The notes under the pieces: generated by a model | What the model was told of the DNA's origin: nothing | Seen by the model: the letters and a program-made list of their open reading frames with translations, nothing else | The model's database searches: none | Shown: positions 17,466 to 26,555 of the stretch, piece after piece | Layout: the number at the start of each line of letters is the position of its first letter | Numbering within the stretch: the stretch's first letter is position 1 | NCBI GenBank assembly: GCA_963844565.1 | Contig: CAWJON010000002.1 | Span: 372,001-436,000 of the forward strand | From: JAFEDN01 sp963844565 | Lineage (GTDB): Bacteria > Pseudomonadota > Gammaproteobacteria > Coxiellales > Coxiellaceae | Direction: 5' to 3' | DNA: 64,000 nt | Program-made: the position numbers and the translations under genes

Positions 17466-18395
17466 TTGTTGGTAGAGACTTGAGATTGATGAAAAAACTT
17501 TTTAAGGCTTCAATAAAAATATTTAATTGTATATGCTCATAAAAAGTAGCGGTTTGAATACTAAGGTCAGCGGCAGCGGTTGATCGTTGTTTTCGAACTT
17601 CAGCCAGTATGGCTGCTAGCTGATTATCCAATCTCGATAAAATTTCAGCATCAGAACTAGATAATAACGGCGCCGTCTCAAATAATAGACTTTTGAGAGA
17701 TTCAGATAAAGGTTGCAAATTTTCTTGTGTGATTTTCTCCGGCACATGAATTTCTAAGGCCAATAAATTTTGGTAGAGCGCTTCTAATGTCTTATAAAGA
17801 TTTGATTGTTCGTGATACTGTTGAGAAAGATTAGTGTATTCAAACGTCGCCTCTTGAACGACACTCAATGCGGTCTGCAGATTTTTAAACGCGCGCAGCT
17901 GACTGGTTCGTAATGCTGATGTGGATTGTTTGCCATAGCTTTGACAAATATCTGCATAATATTGCTCAATATCTTGTTGCGCAGTTTTTAAATGGAGAGG
18001 CAAAAGGCTGCTTGCACGAGAAGGAAAAATGAAAAGGGTTGCCAATAGCGCAATCATGGTCCCTAATAATGTCATGGTTAGTCGTACGATGGCTACCTGC
18101 CAATCACCTGGAACTATTAGACAAATAAATAAAACAGTTAATACCGTAATAAATAATACATACAAACTATAAGAGTAAGCTTTTGAATAAAACGTTAAAA
18201 AAATAAAGATGGGCAACAGAATATCTACTAGCGTAAAGTTGTGCCCAAAACTGTGCGCCATTACAATCCCTAATCCTATACCGAGAAAAGTGCCAAGTAC
18301 TCGCTGCACAGCGCGTCGCAGAGATTGCCCCTGCGTCGGCCAAACGCAGTCCGAAAAGCCGATTTGATAATCGCGTTTTCAGGATCAACCGTGTC
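17455..18395 (-). pseudogene. FUSC-family exporter, 5'-truncated remnant
   Basis: About 284 codons open from a GTG at 18309. The frame continues upstream as IGFSDCVWPTQGQSLRRAVQRVLGTF before a stop near 18395, so the GTG is not a natural start. The conserved FUSC motif (RRAVQRVLGTFLGIGLG) and four membrane segments to about residue 95 are kept, followed by a long cytoplasmic helical region. The neighbouring frame upstream (DPENAIIKSAF, near 18350-18380) looks like more of the same gene, so a frameshift as well as a 5' loss is likely. FUSC proteins (fusaric/aromatic acid exporters) normally have two such membrane modules; here only the second is left. The intact relative is at 19998-21449. The 3' end runs into the Sel1 remnant. 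Confidence 0.7.
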
Positions 18396-18457
18396 AACAT
18401 AATAATTTTTAACATCCACTAGCCATATATACTGGAAGGGCCAATATCTCCATTTCT

Positions 18458-18853
18458 TCATGCGATCACTGTGACCATGATAAAACGATGATGAGCAGTT
18501 AGGCGGTGTTCCCAAAGAAAAATACTTTGCCAAATTCCTAAGGCTAGTTTGCCCTCAATAATTGGCGTTGAAACAGATGTTTGAGTTAATACCGAACGAA
18601 TATGGGCTGGCATATCGTCCTTACCTTCAGCAGTATGTTTAAAAAGAGGATCGCCATCCGGGACTAGGTGTCCCATAAACACTTCTAAATCTCTCAAGAC
18701 CTGAGGATCGGCAATTACCGAAGCACTGGTGTGGGGAATAAAAATGTGACATAAACCAGCGGAAACATTTTTGATAAGGGGTGTAATATGCTGGTCTAGA
18801 AGATAAAAGCCTCTACCTTTAGTTGGTACCTGTAGTTTTTGCTGGGTTAACAT
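18458..18853 (-). CDS. yjbQ: YjbQ/UPF0047 family protein
   Basis: 131 residues; the family is usually 130-140. Hallmarks: IFIPHTSASVIADPQVLRDLE, PLFKHTAEGKDDMPAHIRSVL, the SVSTPIIEGKLALGIWQSIFLWEHR block, and the final VTVIA strand. Conserved His residues (HTSAS, HTAEG, AHI, WEHR) form a putative metal or active site. E. coli YjbQ has weak thiamine-phosphate synthase activity in vitro, but the physiological role is not settled. Start: ATG at 18853. The gene appears complete and is flanked by a FUSC remnant downstream and a 640 bp non-coding stretch upstream. Confidence 0.9.
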   Translation of the reverse strand: MLTQQKLQVPTKGRGFYLLDQHITPLIKNVSAGLCHIFIPHTSASVIADPQVLRDLEVFMGHLVPDGDPLFKHTAEGKDDMPAHIRSVLTQTSVSTPIIEGKLALGIWQSIFLWEHRLTAHHRFIMVTVIA

Positions 18854-18902
18854 ACTGCAATTATAAATTTTACTATGAGCAAGATCAACAGCAATTCTCG
18901 GG

Positions 18903-18966
18903 GAAGCCGATGCTCGGAATCAAGTGGGAGACGTTCTGTTTTCTCCCCTTTGATCCCCATCGAGCA
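18903..18966 (-). repeat. Dispersed hairpin repeat, copy 1
   Basis: On the minus strand this reads CGATGGGG, a short spacer, AAAGGGGAGAA, an irregular centre, TCTCCCACTT, then GATTCCGAGCATCGGCTT. The same layout recurs at 29174-29248 and 40537-40604. This copy is the most degenerate. It lies in the 18854-19490 gap, which otherwise holds only weak ORFs. Confidence 0.6.
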
Positions 18967-19154
18967 TCTTCATCCTGCATGATTTGTATTGCTGGTCTTT
19001 GAGCTGGGGGGTTGTTAGAAAACAAACCCAATCGAATACCCTTGCTATCATCTAGGGGCTCTGTGAGGCCGTTTTTTGAAAAAATTATAAATATCTCTGC
19101 AGATTCCTGTAAAACCACCAAGCAGACTAGCGGTTAAAGTAAGTGGACAAATAC

Positions 19155-19343
19155 TTACCCAACAGGGCATCCAACAAACAAGCCAGGCGCATTTCCTTGT
19201 CCGGCTAAATGCCGCCCTGTTGCTCTTAACGTTAAATGCCATCTTTCTGAGCCCATTCCTTTGTTTTCAATGACGGGATCTTTTTTCTTGGCTAATAAAG
19301 GTTGAAGCAATTGATTATGTTTTTCATCAAATATTGTTTTCAT
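19155..19343 (-). CDS. Weak small ORF, possible gene remnant
   Basis: 62 residues, unrecognised. The first 37 residues (MKTIFDEKHNQLLQPLLAKK and on) look like a plausible hydrophilic protein start, but the rest (ATGRHLAGQGNAPGLFVG) is of low protein-like character, and the upstream GAGAA is a poor ribosome site. It is the only reasonable ORF in the 637 bp between yjbQ and the LysR remnant. It may be a decayed gene or noise. Confidence 0.25.
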   Translation of the reverse strand: MKTIFDEKHNQLLQPLLAKKKDPVIENKGMGSERWHLTLRATGRHLAGQGNAPGLFVGCPVG

Positions 19344-19490
19344 TTATAGTTCTCGTTAAGTTATTTTTACTTTTTCTTTCTTACGAGGCCATTATACTAT
19401 TTATAAAAAACATGATAATATGACATTTTAATAATAGTTTATTTTGAATTTTGTAATAATATGTGAAGAACGGTTGAAGAAAACTCTCCG

Positions 19491-19994
19491 TTGGCTGTGC
19501 AGAATGCCGAAGTAGATCTTATGATCAGTGAAATGGACGTTAAAGATAAGCAATTGATCAAAGAACACTTGTTTACTATTCATCGCAGTATTTATGCGGC
19601 CCCCAAATATATAAAAAAACACGGTGTTCCAAAAACCATTGCTGACTTAAAAAAGCATAATTGTTTAATTGCTCAACGTGTTTCACCTAATAATGAATGG
19701 ATTTTGGCCAATGATAAAAAAATTGGTGTTAGCGGAAATTACTCCTCCACTTCTGGCATTAATATTCTGTATGCAGGATTAGAGGGGTTAGGTTTGATGT
19801 GGTCTGCGGATATTGCGATTAAGGAAGAAATCAACACTGGAAAATTGATAGAAATTAAGTTAAAAGATAAACCGACTGCCATTAAAATTTATTTGTACCA
19901 TCGCCCGGTGCATCGGGGAAGTAATATTCAGCTGATGGCGGAACACTTGAAACAGCTAACCTTGACCAATTTATTGTTAAAACATCATGAGTAA
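19491..19994 (+). pseudogene. LysR-type regulator, C-terminal effector domain only
   Basis: 167 codons covering only the second part of a LysR substrate-binding domain: NAEVDLMISEMDV, LFTIHRSIYAAPKYIKKHG, DLKKHNCLIAQR, GLEGLGLMWSADIAIKEEI and the final IYLYHRPVHRGS strand. The N-terminal helix-turn-helix and first subdomain (about 130 residues) are missing: the frame is closed by TGA about 30 bp upstream and no start with a ribosome site is present. It cannot bind DNA. It ends 3 bp before the FUSC exporter on the same strand, so it may have been that gene's regulator before the 5' deletion. Confidence 0.8.
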
Positions 19995-19997
19995 ACA

Positions 19998-21449
19998 ATG
20001 AAAACTTTAAATTTAACCTCCGCGGATATTAAAAATTCCGCCATGATTACGTTATCTTGTGGGATAGCAATCCTCTCATCAAAATGGTTTACTTTTCCCA
20101 CTCTGATTTGGGCGATGATCATCGCGGCTTTATTACCGTTTTGTAAGATTGGGGTCACGCCCAAAAAAAGACATATTAGCTTGGTCCTGGCCGGTATCGC
20201 CAGTGCGTTATTTGTTGCAGTGACGATTTTACTTAATTCAGTAGATTGGCTGGTCTTACCCTGGTTATTTATTAGCGCTTTCATTTTGTATTGTTTACCC
20301 CGTTATATTTCTGGCAGTTATGCTCCTGGTGTATTTATATTGGTTTTTATGGTGATTGCGCACAGCATGCCCGGTAACACGTTCGTTGCTGTAAAGCAGG
20401 CTATGGAAGGTATTTTATTGGGTGCATTAATTGTTGTTTGCTTGAATACATTGTTTGATCAAGATAAAAAGTTGTTACCAGCGCCACCCCTGGATAAATC
20501 ATTATATCTAATGCAGCGTGCTTTGCGCGTGGCGGTGATGATCACGCTAATATTTTTTATCGGTCATTTTGTGAAAATTCAAAATCCTTCTTGGGTGGCG
20601 CTGACTGTGATTGTTATTGATCAAAACAGCCTGGGAGCTAGCGTAAAAAAAGCATGGTATCGATTATTGGGCACAGCGTTGGGCGTGATTGCTGGCATTT
20701 TAACGGCGCATTTTTTGTTTGCGCCTTATCCGTTGTCCCGGTGGTCAGCTTTGCTGATGGTGTTTCTAACATTTCTGTTCGCTCGTGTTAATTACGCGTT
20801 GACCATTTTTTTTAGCACTATTTTGCTGGCGATTATATTTTATTTACTGGCCGGCAGCCAAATTACAATTGTGGAATTTATGATAAGCCGTTTGGTCGAT
20901 ATCTTAATAGGTGTAGTGATTGGAGTGGTGGGTCAACTATTAATTTTTCCGAAGACATTATTCCAGGCTGTACGCCAAGGTTTTTGCCGGTTTTGGAGAG
21001 ATGCGGCAGCTTGGATGGTTTCAGATCCATTAGACATTCATCGTTCGCAGGCTTTAGCGCAGTTAAATCAGGATTATCAAGTGATTGAACAGGATGTAAA
21101 AGACTTTCGCTATGAACCCATTAGCTTTTTATTTCAACGTTATCACTTAATGGTCTCGCTGCTGCCCATAATAAAAGATTTTTTGAAATTGTTGGAGAAT
21201 ATATCTACTTTACCAACGCCGGTTTCAAATTCGGCCAATCAAGCGCTGCAGACTTTGCTGATGTATTATCGGGATCTTGACTTAACTTCCATCGAACCTC
21301 TAGAAAAGTCCCTACACGAATTAATGCTGTGCATAGCGCAATATTCTCATGATTTGCCGATAAAATCCTTATTGGAAAGTCTGCAAAGAATCCTAAAGCA
21401 CTTTCAGTGCATCATCCAAACACCGCGCTGGCGCTTAGAATTAAAATAA
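19998..21449 (+). CDS. FUSC-family inner-membrane exporter
   Basis: 483 residues. Two hydrophobic modules are visible: about residues 12-155 (five or six segments, for example TLIWAMIIAALLPFC and GVFILVFMVIAHSM) and about 175-315, which carries the FUSC motif WVALTVIVIDQNSLGASVKKAWYRLLG split over residues 196-222. A cytoplasmic helical tail follows from about 325. This matches the fusaric acid/aromatic carboxylate exporter fold (AaeB/YccS-like), though without the usual adaptor gene nearby. Start: ATG 3 bp after the LysR remnant, probably relying on coupling or the weak GAG. Substrate unknown. It appears intact, unlike the related remnant at 17455-18395. Confidence 0.82.
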   Translation: MKTLNLTSADIKNSAMITLSCGIAILSSKWFTFPTLIWAMIIAALLPFCKIGVTPKKRHISLVLAGIASALFVAVTILLNSVDWLVLPWLFISAFILYCLPRYISGSYAPGVFILVFMVIAHSMPGNTFVAVKQAMEGILLGALIVVCLNTLFDQDKKLLPAPPLDKSLYLMQRALRVAVMITLIFFIGHFVKIQNPSWVALTVIVIDQNSLGASVKKAWYRLLGTALGVIAGILTAHFLFAPYPLSRWSALLMVFLTFLFARVNYALTIFFSTILLAIIFYLLAGSQITIVEFMISRLVDILIGVVIGVVGQLLIFPKTLFQAVRQGFCRFWRDAAAWMVSDPLDIHRSQALAQLNQDYQVIEQDVKDFRYEPISFLFQRYHLMVSLLPIIKDFLKLLENISTLPTPVSNSANQALQTLLMYYRDLDLTSIEPLEKSLHELMLCIAQYSHDLPIKSLLESLQRILKHFQCIIQTPRWRLELK

Positions 21450-21457
21450 TGTCGCTA

Positions 21458-21919
21458 TTAAGAGCTGGTATTACCTAAATGTGAAGGTGGTGAAAACGCC
21501 AAATCGCAAGTTGCATTAATCACTTGTATGATTGGACCCATAGATTTACTATTGAAATTGTTAATATCTTCTTTAAATTTTGTTATCCCTTCTTCTGTAG
21601 CCTCAATCGTTTTTTCATCCAGATCCCCACCATCGCGTAATTCAAGATAATTACTGATTTGAATATTAAGTTTTTCTTGATGAATAATAACATTGTTTAA
21701 TAGGCTATCATAAACACGGCTAAAAAGTGGCGACGATGACACTCTGAAACTTTGAAGTTTGGCCTCTTGAGCCAGGTCGTATAATGCGATAGTTAAATTT
21801 TTGGTTGATTTATCTAGAGCTTTTTGCAGATTGTTTAATTTTTGCTTTGAAACAGAACCAAATTCAGTGCTAGTAACTTGTTTAAATTGAAATTTTTCTT
21901 CTTTTTGCATAGCTTTCAT
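21458..21919 (-). CDS. Helical hypothetical protein
   Basis: 153 residues, not recognised. Mostly long amphipathic helices (SKQKLNNLQKALDKSTKNLTIALYDL within residues 24-50, then HQEKLNIQISNYLELRD), with no signal peptide or membrane segment, and a Ser/Pro-rich end (SPPSHLGNTSS). It converges on the FUSC gene with an 8 bp gap. The polar Ser-rich C-terminus is shared in style with other orphan proteins in the window (3192, 49697, 47858). A role as a secreted protein is possible but unsupported beyond that. Confidence 0.55.
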   Translation of the reverse strand: MKAMQKEEKFQFKQVTSTEFGSVSKQKLNNLQKALDKSTKNLTIALYDLAQEAKLQSFRVSSSPLFSRVYDSLLNNVIIHQEKLNIQISNYLELRDGGDLDEKTIEATEEGITKFKEDINNFNSKSMGPIIQVINATCDLAFSPPSHLGNTSS

Positions 21920-22076
21920 TTTATTTTATCCAGTATATTAATATTAACAGTTTTAGTTTTACCCTGTGGCGGTTAATTCTAACACTTAAATATTAAGTGA
22001 ATATTAACAAAGTTTTTGATTTTAGTTTAACAATTCTATGCAAAATATTAACTTGCCATTACATGCGCTATACTGA

Positions 22077-22365
22077 TTAAGCCAGTATAGCAAGAACGAT
22101 TTTGCCGCGAGTATGGCCAGATTGAGTCTACCACTACTCCAGATAATTCCCAACCTAAAATAATCGGCAGAGGATAATTTGGGGATGCCTTATACCAACC
22201 ATCGCGTACATGGATATCAAACGGGCTGACGCCAGCGCTATGAACCTGCACTAGTATTTCTTCTGGTGTTATTGAAGGAATAGCTACTTCTTTATGTTGT
22301 AGTACTTCTGCGCCTCCATATATTGGAACAACGATAGCTTGCATGTAACGAATTAATGGAGACAT
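22077..22365 (-). pseudogene. Quinone oxidoreductase collapsed by internal deletion
   Basis: The first 80 or so codons are the GroES-like N-terminal domain of a medium-chain reductase (IVVPIYGGAEVLQHKE, EILVQVHSAGVSPFDIHVRDG, PLPIILGWELSGVVVDS). The reading frame then switches. The sequence immediately following, read in a different frame, is SGHTRGKIVLAILA-stop, the typical extreme C-terminus of the same family. The whole NADPH-binding domain (about 200 residues) has been deleted and the ends joined out of frame, so the apparent 105-residue ORF (22048-22365) ends in nonsense. It lies 2 bp downstream of the intact homologue at 22368, so the two were once a tandem pair. Confidence 0.85.
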
Positions 22366-22367
22366 AA

Positions 22368-23309
22368 TTATTTTTCTCCTTCAATAACGACTTTTCCTAT
22401 TGGATGATTGTACTGCAAATAATTGAGTGCTTTTGAGGCTTCCTCAAAGGGAAATATTTTGGCGATATGAATTTTAATTATTTTTTTCTCAATTAATTCG
22501 GCTAATTTAGATAAGCGATCGGTATTGGTTTCGGTAAATTCCAATATAGAACGTACATCGTAGCGCCGTATTAGTTCTTCGTTTGGATTTTCCAGCATAG
22601 AAACGATCATCCCGCCTTTTCTGAGAACTTGAAATGACTTGACATAAGTTTCTCCACCAATCGTATCAAGTACAGCATCATAATTTTTTAATTGATTTTC
22701 AAAGGACTCCTCTTTGTAATCAATTATTTCATCTGCCCCAAGTTCTTTGGCAATTTTTTTATTGCTTCCACTGACTGTTGTTGCCACATAAGCACCCAAA
22801 TATTTTGCTATTTGAATAGCGAACATACCAATTCCACCGGTGCCGCCGTGAATAAGAATTTTTTGGCCTTTAGATAAACCGATATAATCTACTAACGCTT
22901 GCCAGGCGCTGACCCCCGCCATGGGTAAAGCGGCTGCTGCAGAAAAATCGATATTTATAGGTTTGAGACCAGTAACGGAGGCGTTTGCGCAAATGAATTC
23001 GGCAAAAGTACCCGTGTCGCCACTAAATACACTAGCCATTCCATAAACTGAATCGCCTGGCTTAAAGTTTGAAACTCCTTGCCCGGTTTCTATGACAATA
23101 CCAGAAAAATCCATGCCTAAAGTAAAAGGAAATGCCACAGGGCGCCAATTTTGCAAATGACCAGCGCGAATTTTCCAATCCACAGGATTGACTCCTGCCG
23201 CACGCATTTTTATTAGCAATTTTCCAGGCGATACTACGGGTTTGGATAGGCCTGAACGAATGACAACAACCTCGTCACCACCGTAGCCGTTAATTTGAAT
23301 GGCTTTCAT
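22368..23309 (-). CDS. NAD(P)H-dependent quinone oxidoreductase, Zn-independent MDR
   Basis: 313 residues, full length. N-terminal GroES-like domain (MKAIQINGYGGDEV, AAGVNPVDWKIRAGHL, FTLGMDFSGIV), nucleotide-binding Rossmann motif ILIHGGTGGIGMFAIQIAK (about residues 150-168), and the C-terminal substrate domain ending HPIGKVVIEGEK. The structural zinc cysteines of alcohol dehydrogenases are absent, as expected for the quinone reductase subfamily, which reduces quinones or enones using NADPH in the cytoplasm. Start ATG at 23309. The gene precedes the collapsed homologue at 22077-22365 and lies beside a LysR regulator and an SDR gene, suggesting a small redox/detoxification cluster. Confidence 0.9.
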   Translation of the reverse strand: MKAIQINGYGGDEVVVIRSGLSKPVVSPGKLLIKMRAAGVNPVDWKIRAGHLQNWRPVAFPFTLGMDFSGIVIETGQGVSNFKPGDSVYGMASVFSGDTGTFAEFICANASVTGLKPINIDFSAAAALPMAGVSAWQALVDYIGLSKGQKILIHGGTGGIGMFAIQIAKYLGAYVATTVSGSNKKIAKELGADEIIDYKEESFENQLKNYDAVLDTIGGETYVKSFQVLRKGGMIVSMLENPNEELIRRYDVRSILEFTETNTDRLSKLAELIEKKIIKIHIAKIFPFEEASKALNYLQYNHPIGKVVIEGEK

Positions 23310-23492
23310 GTTTTAATCTCCAAAAGATTGAATTATTTAGTTACTAATATATACTTAATGATATTTTATTATTAGCAATAAATAAAGAACTTACTATAAA
23401 ATCAGATAAAAATTAAAAAGGCACGCGACGATTTCGATTTGAAAAAAATGCCACTCAGAAATAAACAATATTTAGATGATAAGCGATAGGAT

Positions 23493-24395
23493 TTAGAATC
23501 GCATTCGAGTCACCAGAAAATCAATGAATACTCTGGTGCGTGCTGGAAGAAATCTGCCCTGGTCGAGAAATACCGCATAGAGCGGCTCTGTCTCTTTGGA
23601 ATTATAATTCTCTAAGACAGTTACCAATCTTCCTGCCTTAATATGATTTTGTACCTGAAAGTTGGCGAGCCTTGCTAATCCTGTGCCATTGAGAACTAGT
23701 TGTAGCATAGAGTCACCATCGCTAATTTCAATGTTTCCTCGTGGTTTTATACTAATTTTTTTCCCTTCTTGCAGAAATGGCCATTCTTTTTGCATTCTGG
23801 AAAAATTAAATCGTAATAAGTTATGCCGGGTTAAATCCTGAGGAGATTTAGGTTTGCCATTGACTTTCAGATACTCAGGTGAGGCAACGATAATCATGCG
23901 GGTTTCGCCTAATTTTCGGTCTTTGAGCAAAGAATTTTTCATTAGTCCTGAACGGAGTGCTACATCGGTATTCTCTGCCAGTAAATCAATCATTTTATCC
24001 GTGAGATTAATGTCGAGACCTATTTTAGGGTAGGCTTTGATAAACTCCGGGATGAGCGGCAAAATAAAGCAATGACCAACCGCTAAATTTGCCGTTATCC
24101 TGAGATTTCCGGCCGGCATTTGGTTGGTTAATACGGATTGCTCTGCTTCATCCAGATCTGATAATACCCGGATGCTGTGTTCATAGAAGAGATTGCCTTC
24201 TTCTGTTATTTGTAAGCCGCGGGTGGAGCGCTTAAAAAGCCGTGTATTTAGCCGTGCTTCAAGTCGGGTAATTAATTTACTAATGGCCGATGGCGATTTT
24301 CGATAGTATTTGGCTGTGGCGGAAAAACCACCCAATTCAACTACTCTAACGAATGTCTCCATTTCTCCAAAACGGTTGATGTCAATATTTTTCAT
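23493..24395 (-). CDS. LysR-type transcriptional regulator
   Basis: 300 residues. N-terminal winged helix-turn-helix (METFVRVVELGGFSATAKYY, SPSAISKLITRLEARLNTRLF, residues about 11-68) and a LysR effector-binding domain (NLRITANLAVGHCFILPLIP, LTDKMIDLLAENTDVALRSG, GDSMLQLVLNGTGLARLANF). This belongs to the large CrgA/DmlR-like group. It is transcribed divergently from the SDR gene at 24500 with 104 bp between the starts, the usual arrangement for a LysR and its target; the quinone reductase on the other side could be a second target. Inducer unknown. Confidence 0.92.
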   Translation of the reverse strand: MKNIDINRFGEMETFVRVVELGGFSATAKYYRKSPSAISKLITRLEARLNTRLFKRSTRGLQITEEGNLFYEHSIRVLSDLDEAEQSVLTNQMPAGNLRITANLAVGHCFILPLIPEFIKAYPKIGLDINLTDKMIDLLAENTDVALRSGLMKNSLLKDRKLGETRMIIVASPEYLKVNGKPKSPQDLTRHNLLRFNFSRMQKEWPFLQEGKKISIKPRGNIEISDGDSMLQLVLNGTGLARLANFQVQNHIKAGRLVTVLENYNSKETEPLYAVFLDQGRFLPARTRVFIDFLVTRMRF

Positions 24396-24499
24396 AGTGA
24401 ATTAAATTCATAAGTGATTGTGTTTTATGAGTATAGTTCATAAACAAAAATATCTCTATAATAGGCAATAATAATTAATTCAAGAGTCTGGAGAGAATA

Positions 24500-25405
24500 A
24501 TGAAAATACTTGTCATCGGCGCAACCGGTTATATCGGCGGATCCATTGCTAAAACATTAATGGCTAAAGGTTATGAGATTTTTGGCTTGAGCCGCAATTC
24601 AGATAAAATGGAAGCTTTGTCTAAAATGGGCATAAAGCCAGTGCTGGGAACTTTGGAAGATAAAAAAATTTTGGTTCAAACGGTTAAATCCAGTGATGCA
24701 GTGATTAATGCTGCCGACTCAGATCACCGGCAGGGTATAGAAACTATTATTGAAGCATTGCGTGGAACGGGGAAGACATTTATACATACCTCGGGATCCA
24801 GTGTGATTGGCGATGATGCATTAGGCGAATATGAAAGCCCAAAAATTTATAATGACGATACGCCATTCACACCAATAGAAATAAGAAAAGCTCGGGCTGA
24901 TATTAATAATCTAGTGCGTATTGCCGGTGTAAAAGATGGCATTCGAGCAATGGTTATTACCCCACCTATGATTTATGGTGAAGGATTGGGTTTGTCAAAA
25001 GAGAGTGATCAGCTACCTAAACTGATTCGACAATCAGCCGAGAAAAAATCTGGCGTCTACATTGGCAAAGGACTTAACCGCTGGTCAAATGTCCACATTG
25101 AGGATTTGGTGAATCTTTATGTGCTAGCTCTGGAAAAAGCTCCATCTGGCGCGATGTTTTTTGCGGAAAATGGCGAAGAATCTCTGTTAACCATTGCGGA
25201 AGCAATTAGCCATACTCTTGGGTTTTCAGGGAAAACTATCAGTTGGCCTGCGGAGTTAGCGATTGCTGAGCTGGGTAATTGGGCGCGTTTCGCGCTTGGT
25301 TCTAATAGCCGAATTAGAGCAAAACATGCTAGACAATTATTAGGCTGGGAGCCAAAAGCCGAATCAATTTTATCCTGGATAGGTAAACACAACTTAACAC
25401 GCTAA
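24500..25405 (+). CDS. NAD-dependent epimerase/dehydratase-like SDR
   Basis: 301 residues, extended/atypical short-chain dehydrogenase. NAD(P)-binding motif KILVIGATGYIGGSIA at residues 2-17; TSGSSVIGD (about 92-100) occupies the active-site Ser region; the canonical YxxxK is not clear, with VITPPMIYGEGLG following in the usual strand. This pattern fits the atypical NmrA/epimerase-like SDRs that act on small molecules or sense redox state. Start: ATG at 24500 with a GGAGAG ribosome site. Divergent from a LysR gene that probably controls it. Substrate unknown. Confidence 0.87.
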   Translation: MKILVIGATGYIGGSIAKTLMAKGYEIFGLSRNSDKMEALSKMGIKPVLGTLEDKKILVQTVKSSDAVINAADSDHRQGIETIIEALRGTGKTFIHTSGSSVIGDDALGEYESPKIYNDDTPFTPIEIRKARADINNLVRIAGVKDGIRAMVITPPMIYGEGLGLSKESDQLPKLIRQSAEKKSGVYIGKGLNRWSNVHIEDLVNLYVLALEKAPSGAMFFAENGEESLLTIAEAISHTLGFSGKTISWPAELAIAELGNWARFALGSNSRIRAKHARQLLGWEPKAESILSWIGKHNLTR

Positions 25406-25573
25406 TGCTTAAATTTTAACTGGAAGAAGAAATGGCTTACATAGATTTATTAAAAAACATTTTGTATTTAGCCGATATTGATATAAAAAGTTCCTGAAAA
25501 GGGGGTGTTTAACTGATTTTTTTAAGATAAAATATTTCGGTAAATAATCGCAGATAAATAATGAGATGAATCA

Positions 25574-25990
25574 ATGAAAATATTAGAAATTAATCGCTTA
25601 ATTTTACGCACATGGCAACTCTTTGACGTTGACGCGATGGCGGCTATAGATCAAGATCCAAAAGTTTGTCAGTATTTACCAACAATGAGCCGTGCGACCA
25701 CCGAAACGAATATACAGCGCATGATCAAGCTCTATGAAGCGCATGGATATTGTTGCTACGCTGTAGAACTAAAAGAAGATAGTGACTTTATAGGGTTTTT
25801 AGGACTTTCTATCCCTTCTTTTCAAGCACATTTTGCTCCTGCGGTAGAAATAGGTTGGCGTTTGGCATCACGGCACTGGAATAAAGGTTATGCCACCGAA
25901 GGCGCGAAAGCAGTTTTAAATTATAGTTTTTTGACGCTTAATTTAGATAAAATCGTTATAATTTCTCGACTAAGTGCATTAAAAAGATAA
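25574..25990 (+). pseudogene. GNAT (RimJ-like) acetyltransferase, 3'-truncated
   Basis: 138 residues. The N-terminal part is a clear ribosomal-protein-type GNAT: LEINRLILRTWQLFDVDAMA, FIGFLGLSIPSF, VEIGWRLASRHWNKGYATEGAKAVLNYSF, which contains the acetyl-CoA pyrophosphate-binding motif A. After LDKIVIISRL the expected final 35-45 residues (helix and strand of motif B, usually around SxxVMEKLG) are missing, replaced by SALKR-stop. So the gene is shortened, either by a frameshift or a deletion, and probably inactive. Start ATG at 25574 without a strong ribosome site. Confidence 0.7.
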
Positions 25991-26016
25991 AAATCTCAAT
26001 TTAACTGAGATATTTT
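25991..26016 (+). terminator. Weak hairpin after acetyltransferase
   Basis: ATCTCA (25993-25998) pairs with TGAGAT (26006-26011) around a 7-base loop, followed by ATTTT. Short AT-rich stem directly after the stop codon; a weak intrinsic terminator at best. Confidence 0.35.
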
Positions 26017-26137
26017 AGATAATTTATGCGTAAGAGTCAAAATAAATAATCAAATCAATGGTGCTATGCATGATAATGCCCTATAATATTTAGATACATT
26101 AAGAGTATTTATTTTTAATAATCACCGGAGAAATCAA

Positions 26138-26446
26138 ATGGTAAAAAAAATTTTATCTATTTTAGCATTTAGCACAATAGCTTTTAGCTTGGCTGCTCAG
26201 GCTCAAAACCTTGGGGATTGCTACAATAGTAAGGGGGTTTTTGTGAAAAGATTTGTGTGTGTTAGTAGCCTAGGTAATTGGACTTTATGGGCTAGTCAAC
26301 CACCAGATAGTTCAAATCTAGCTTATTCATGTCCAAAAGATACGGGTTATGTATATGGTTACCCAGCTGGTGATAATGTAACGATATTACAAGATTGTCA
26401 AAATAGCGCCAGTGATCCTAAAGCGACTGTAAAATATAATTTTTAA
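26138..26446 (+). CDS. Small secreted hypothetical protein
   Basis: 102 residues with a clear signal peptide (KKILSILAFSTIAFSLAAQA, cleavage after AQA) and a mature chain of about 80 residues holding four cysteines (GDCYNSKG, RFVCVSS, AYSCPKDTG, LQDCQNS), probably two disulfides. A good ribosome site (CCGGAGAA) precedes the ATG. Family not recognised. General make-up (small, Cys-paired, Trp/Asn-rich) is like the proteins at 16800-17201 and 55133-55606. Periplasmic or exported. Confidence 0.65.
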   Translation: MVKKILSILAFSTIAFSLAAQAQNLGDCYNSKGVFVKRFVCVSSLGNWTLWASQPPDSSNLAYSCPKDTGYVYGYPAGDNVTILQDCQNSASDPKATVKYNF

Positions 26447-26555
26447 TTTAATAAAAGTTGTAAATATAATTATTAGCATTTAATAACAGTAGATTTGGGT
26501 ATAAACCAGGAAGCAATTTTCGCCCTTGTGCGGATTTACTTCCTGCATACTTTTT

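Noticed and set aside
18167..18533. Two overlapping ORFs between the FUSC remnant and yjbQ
   Set aside because: They overlap yjbQ and each other in different frames. One carries a short DPENAIIKS stretch that belongs to the frameshifted FUSC remnant; neither is a gene.
22048..22365. 105-residue quinone oxidoreductase-like protein
   Set aside because: The last 24 residues are out-of-frame nonsense; the next bases in another frame encode the family C-terminus, so this is a deletion pseudogene.
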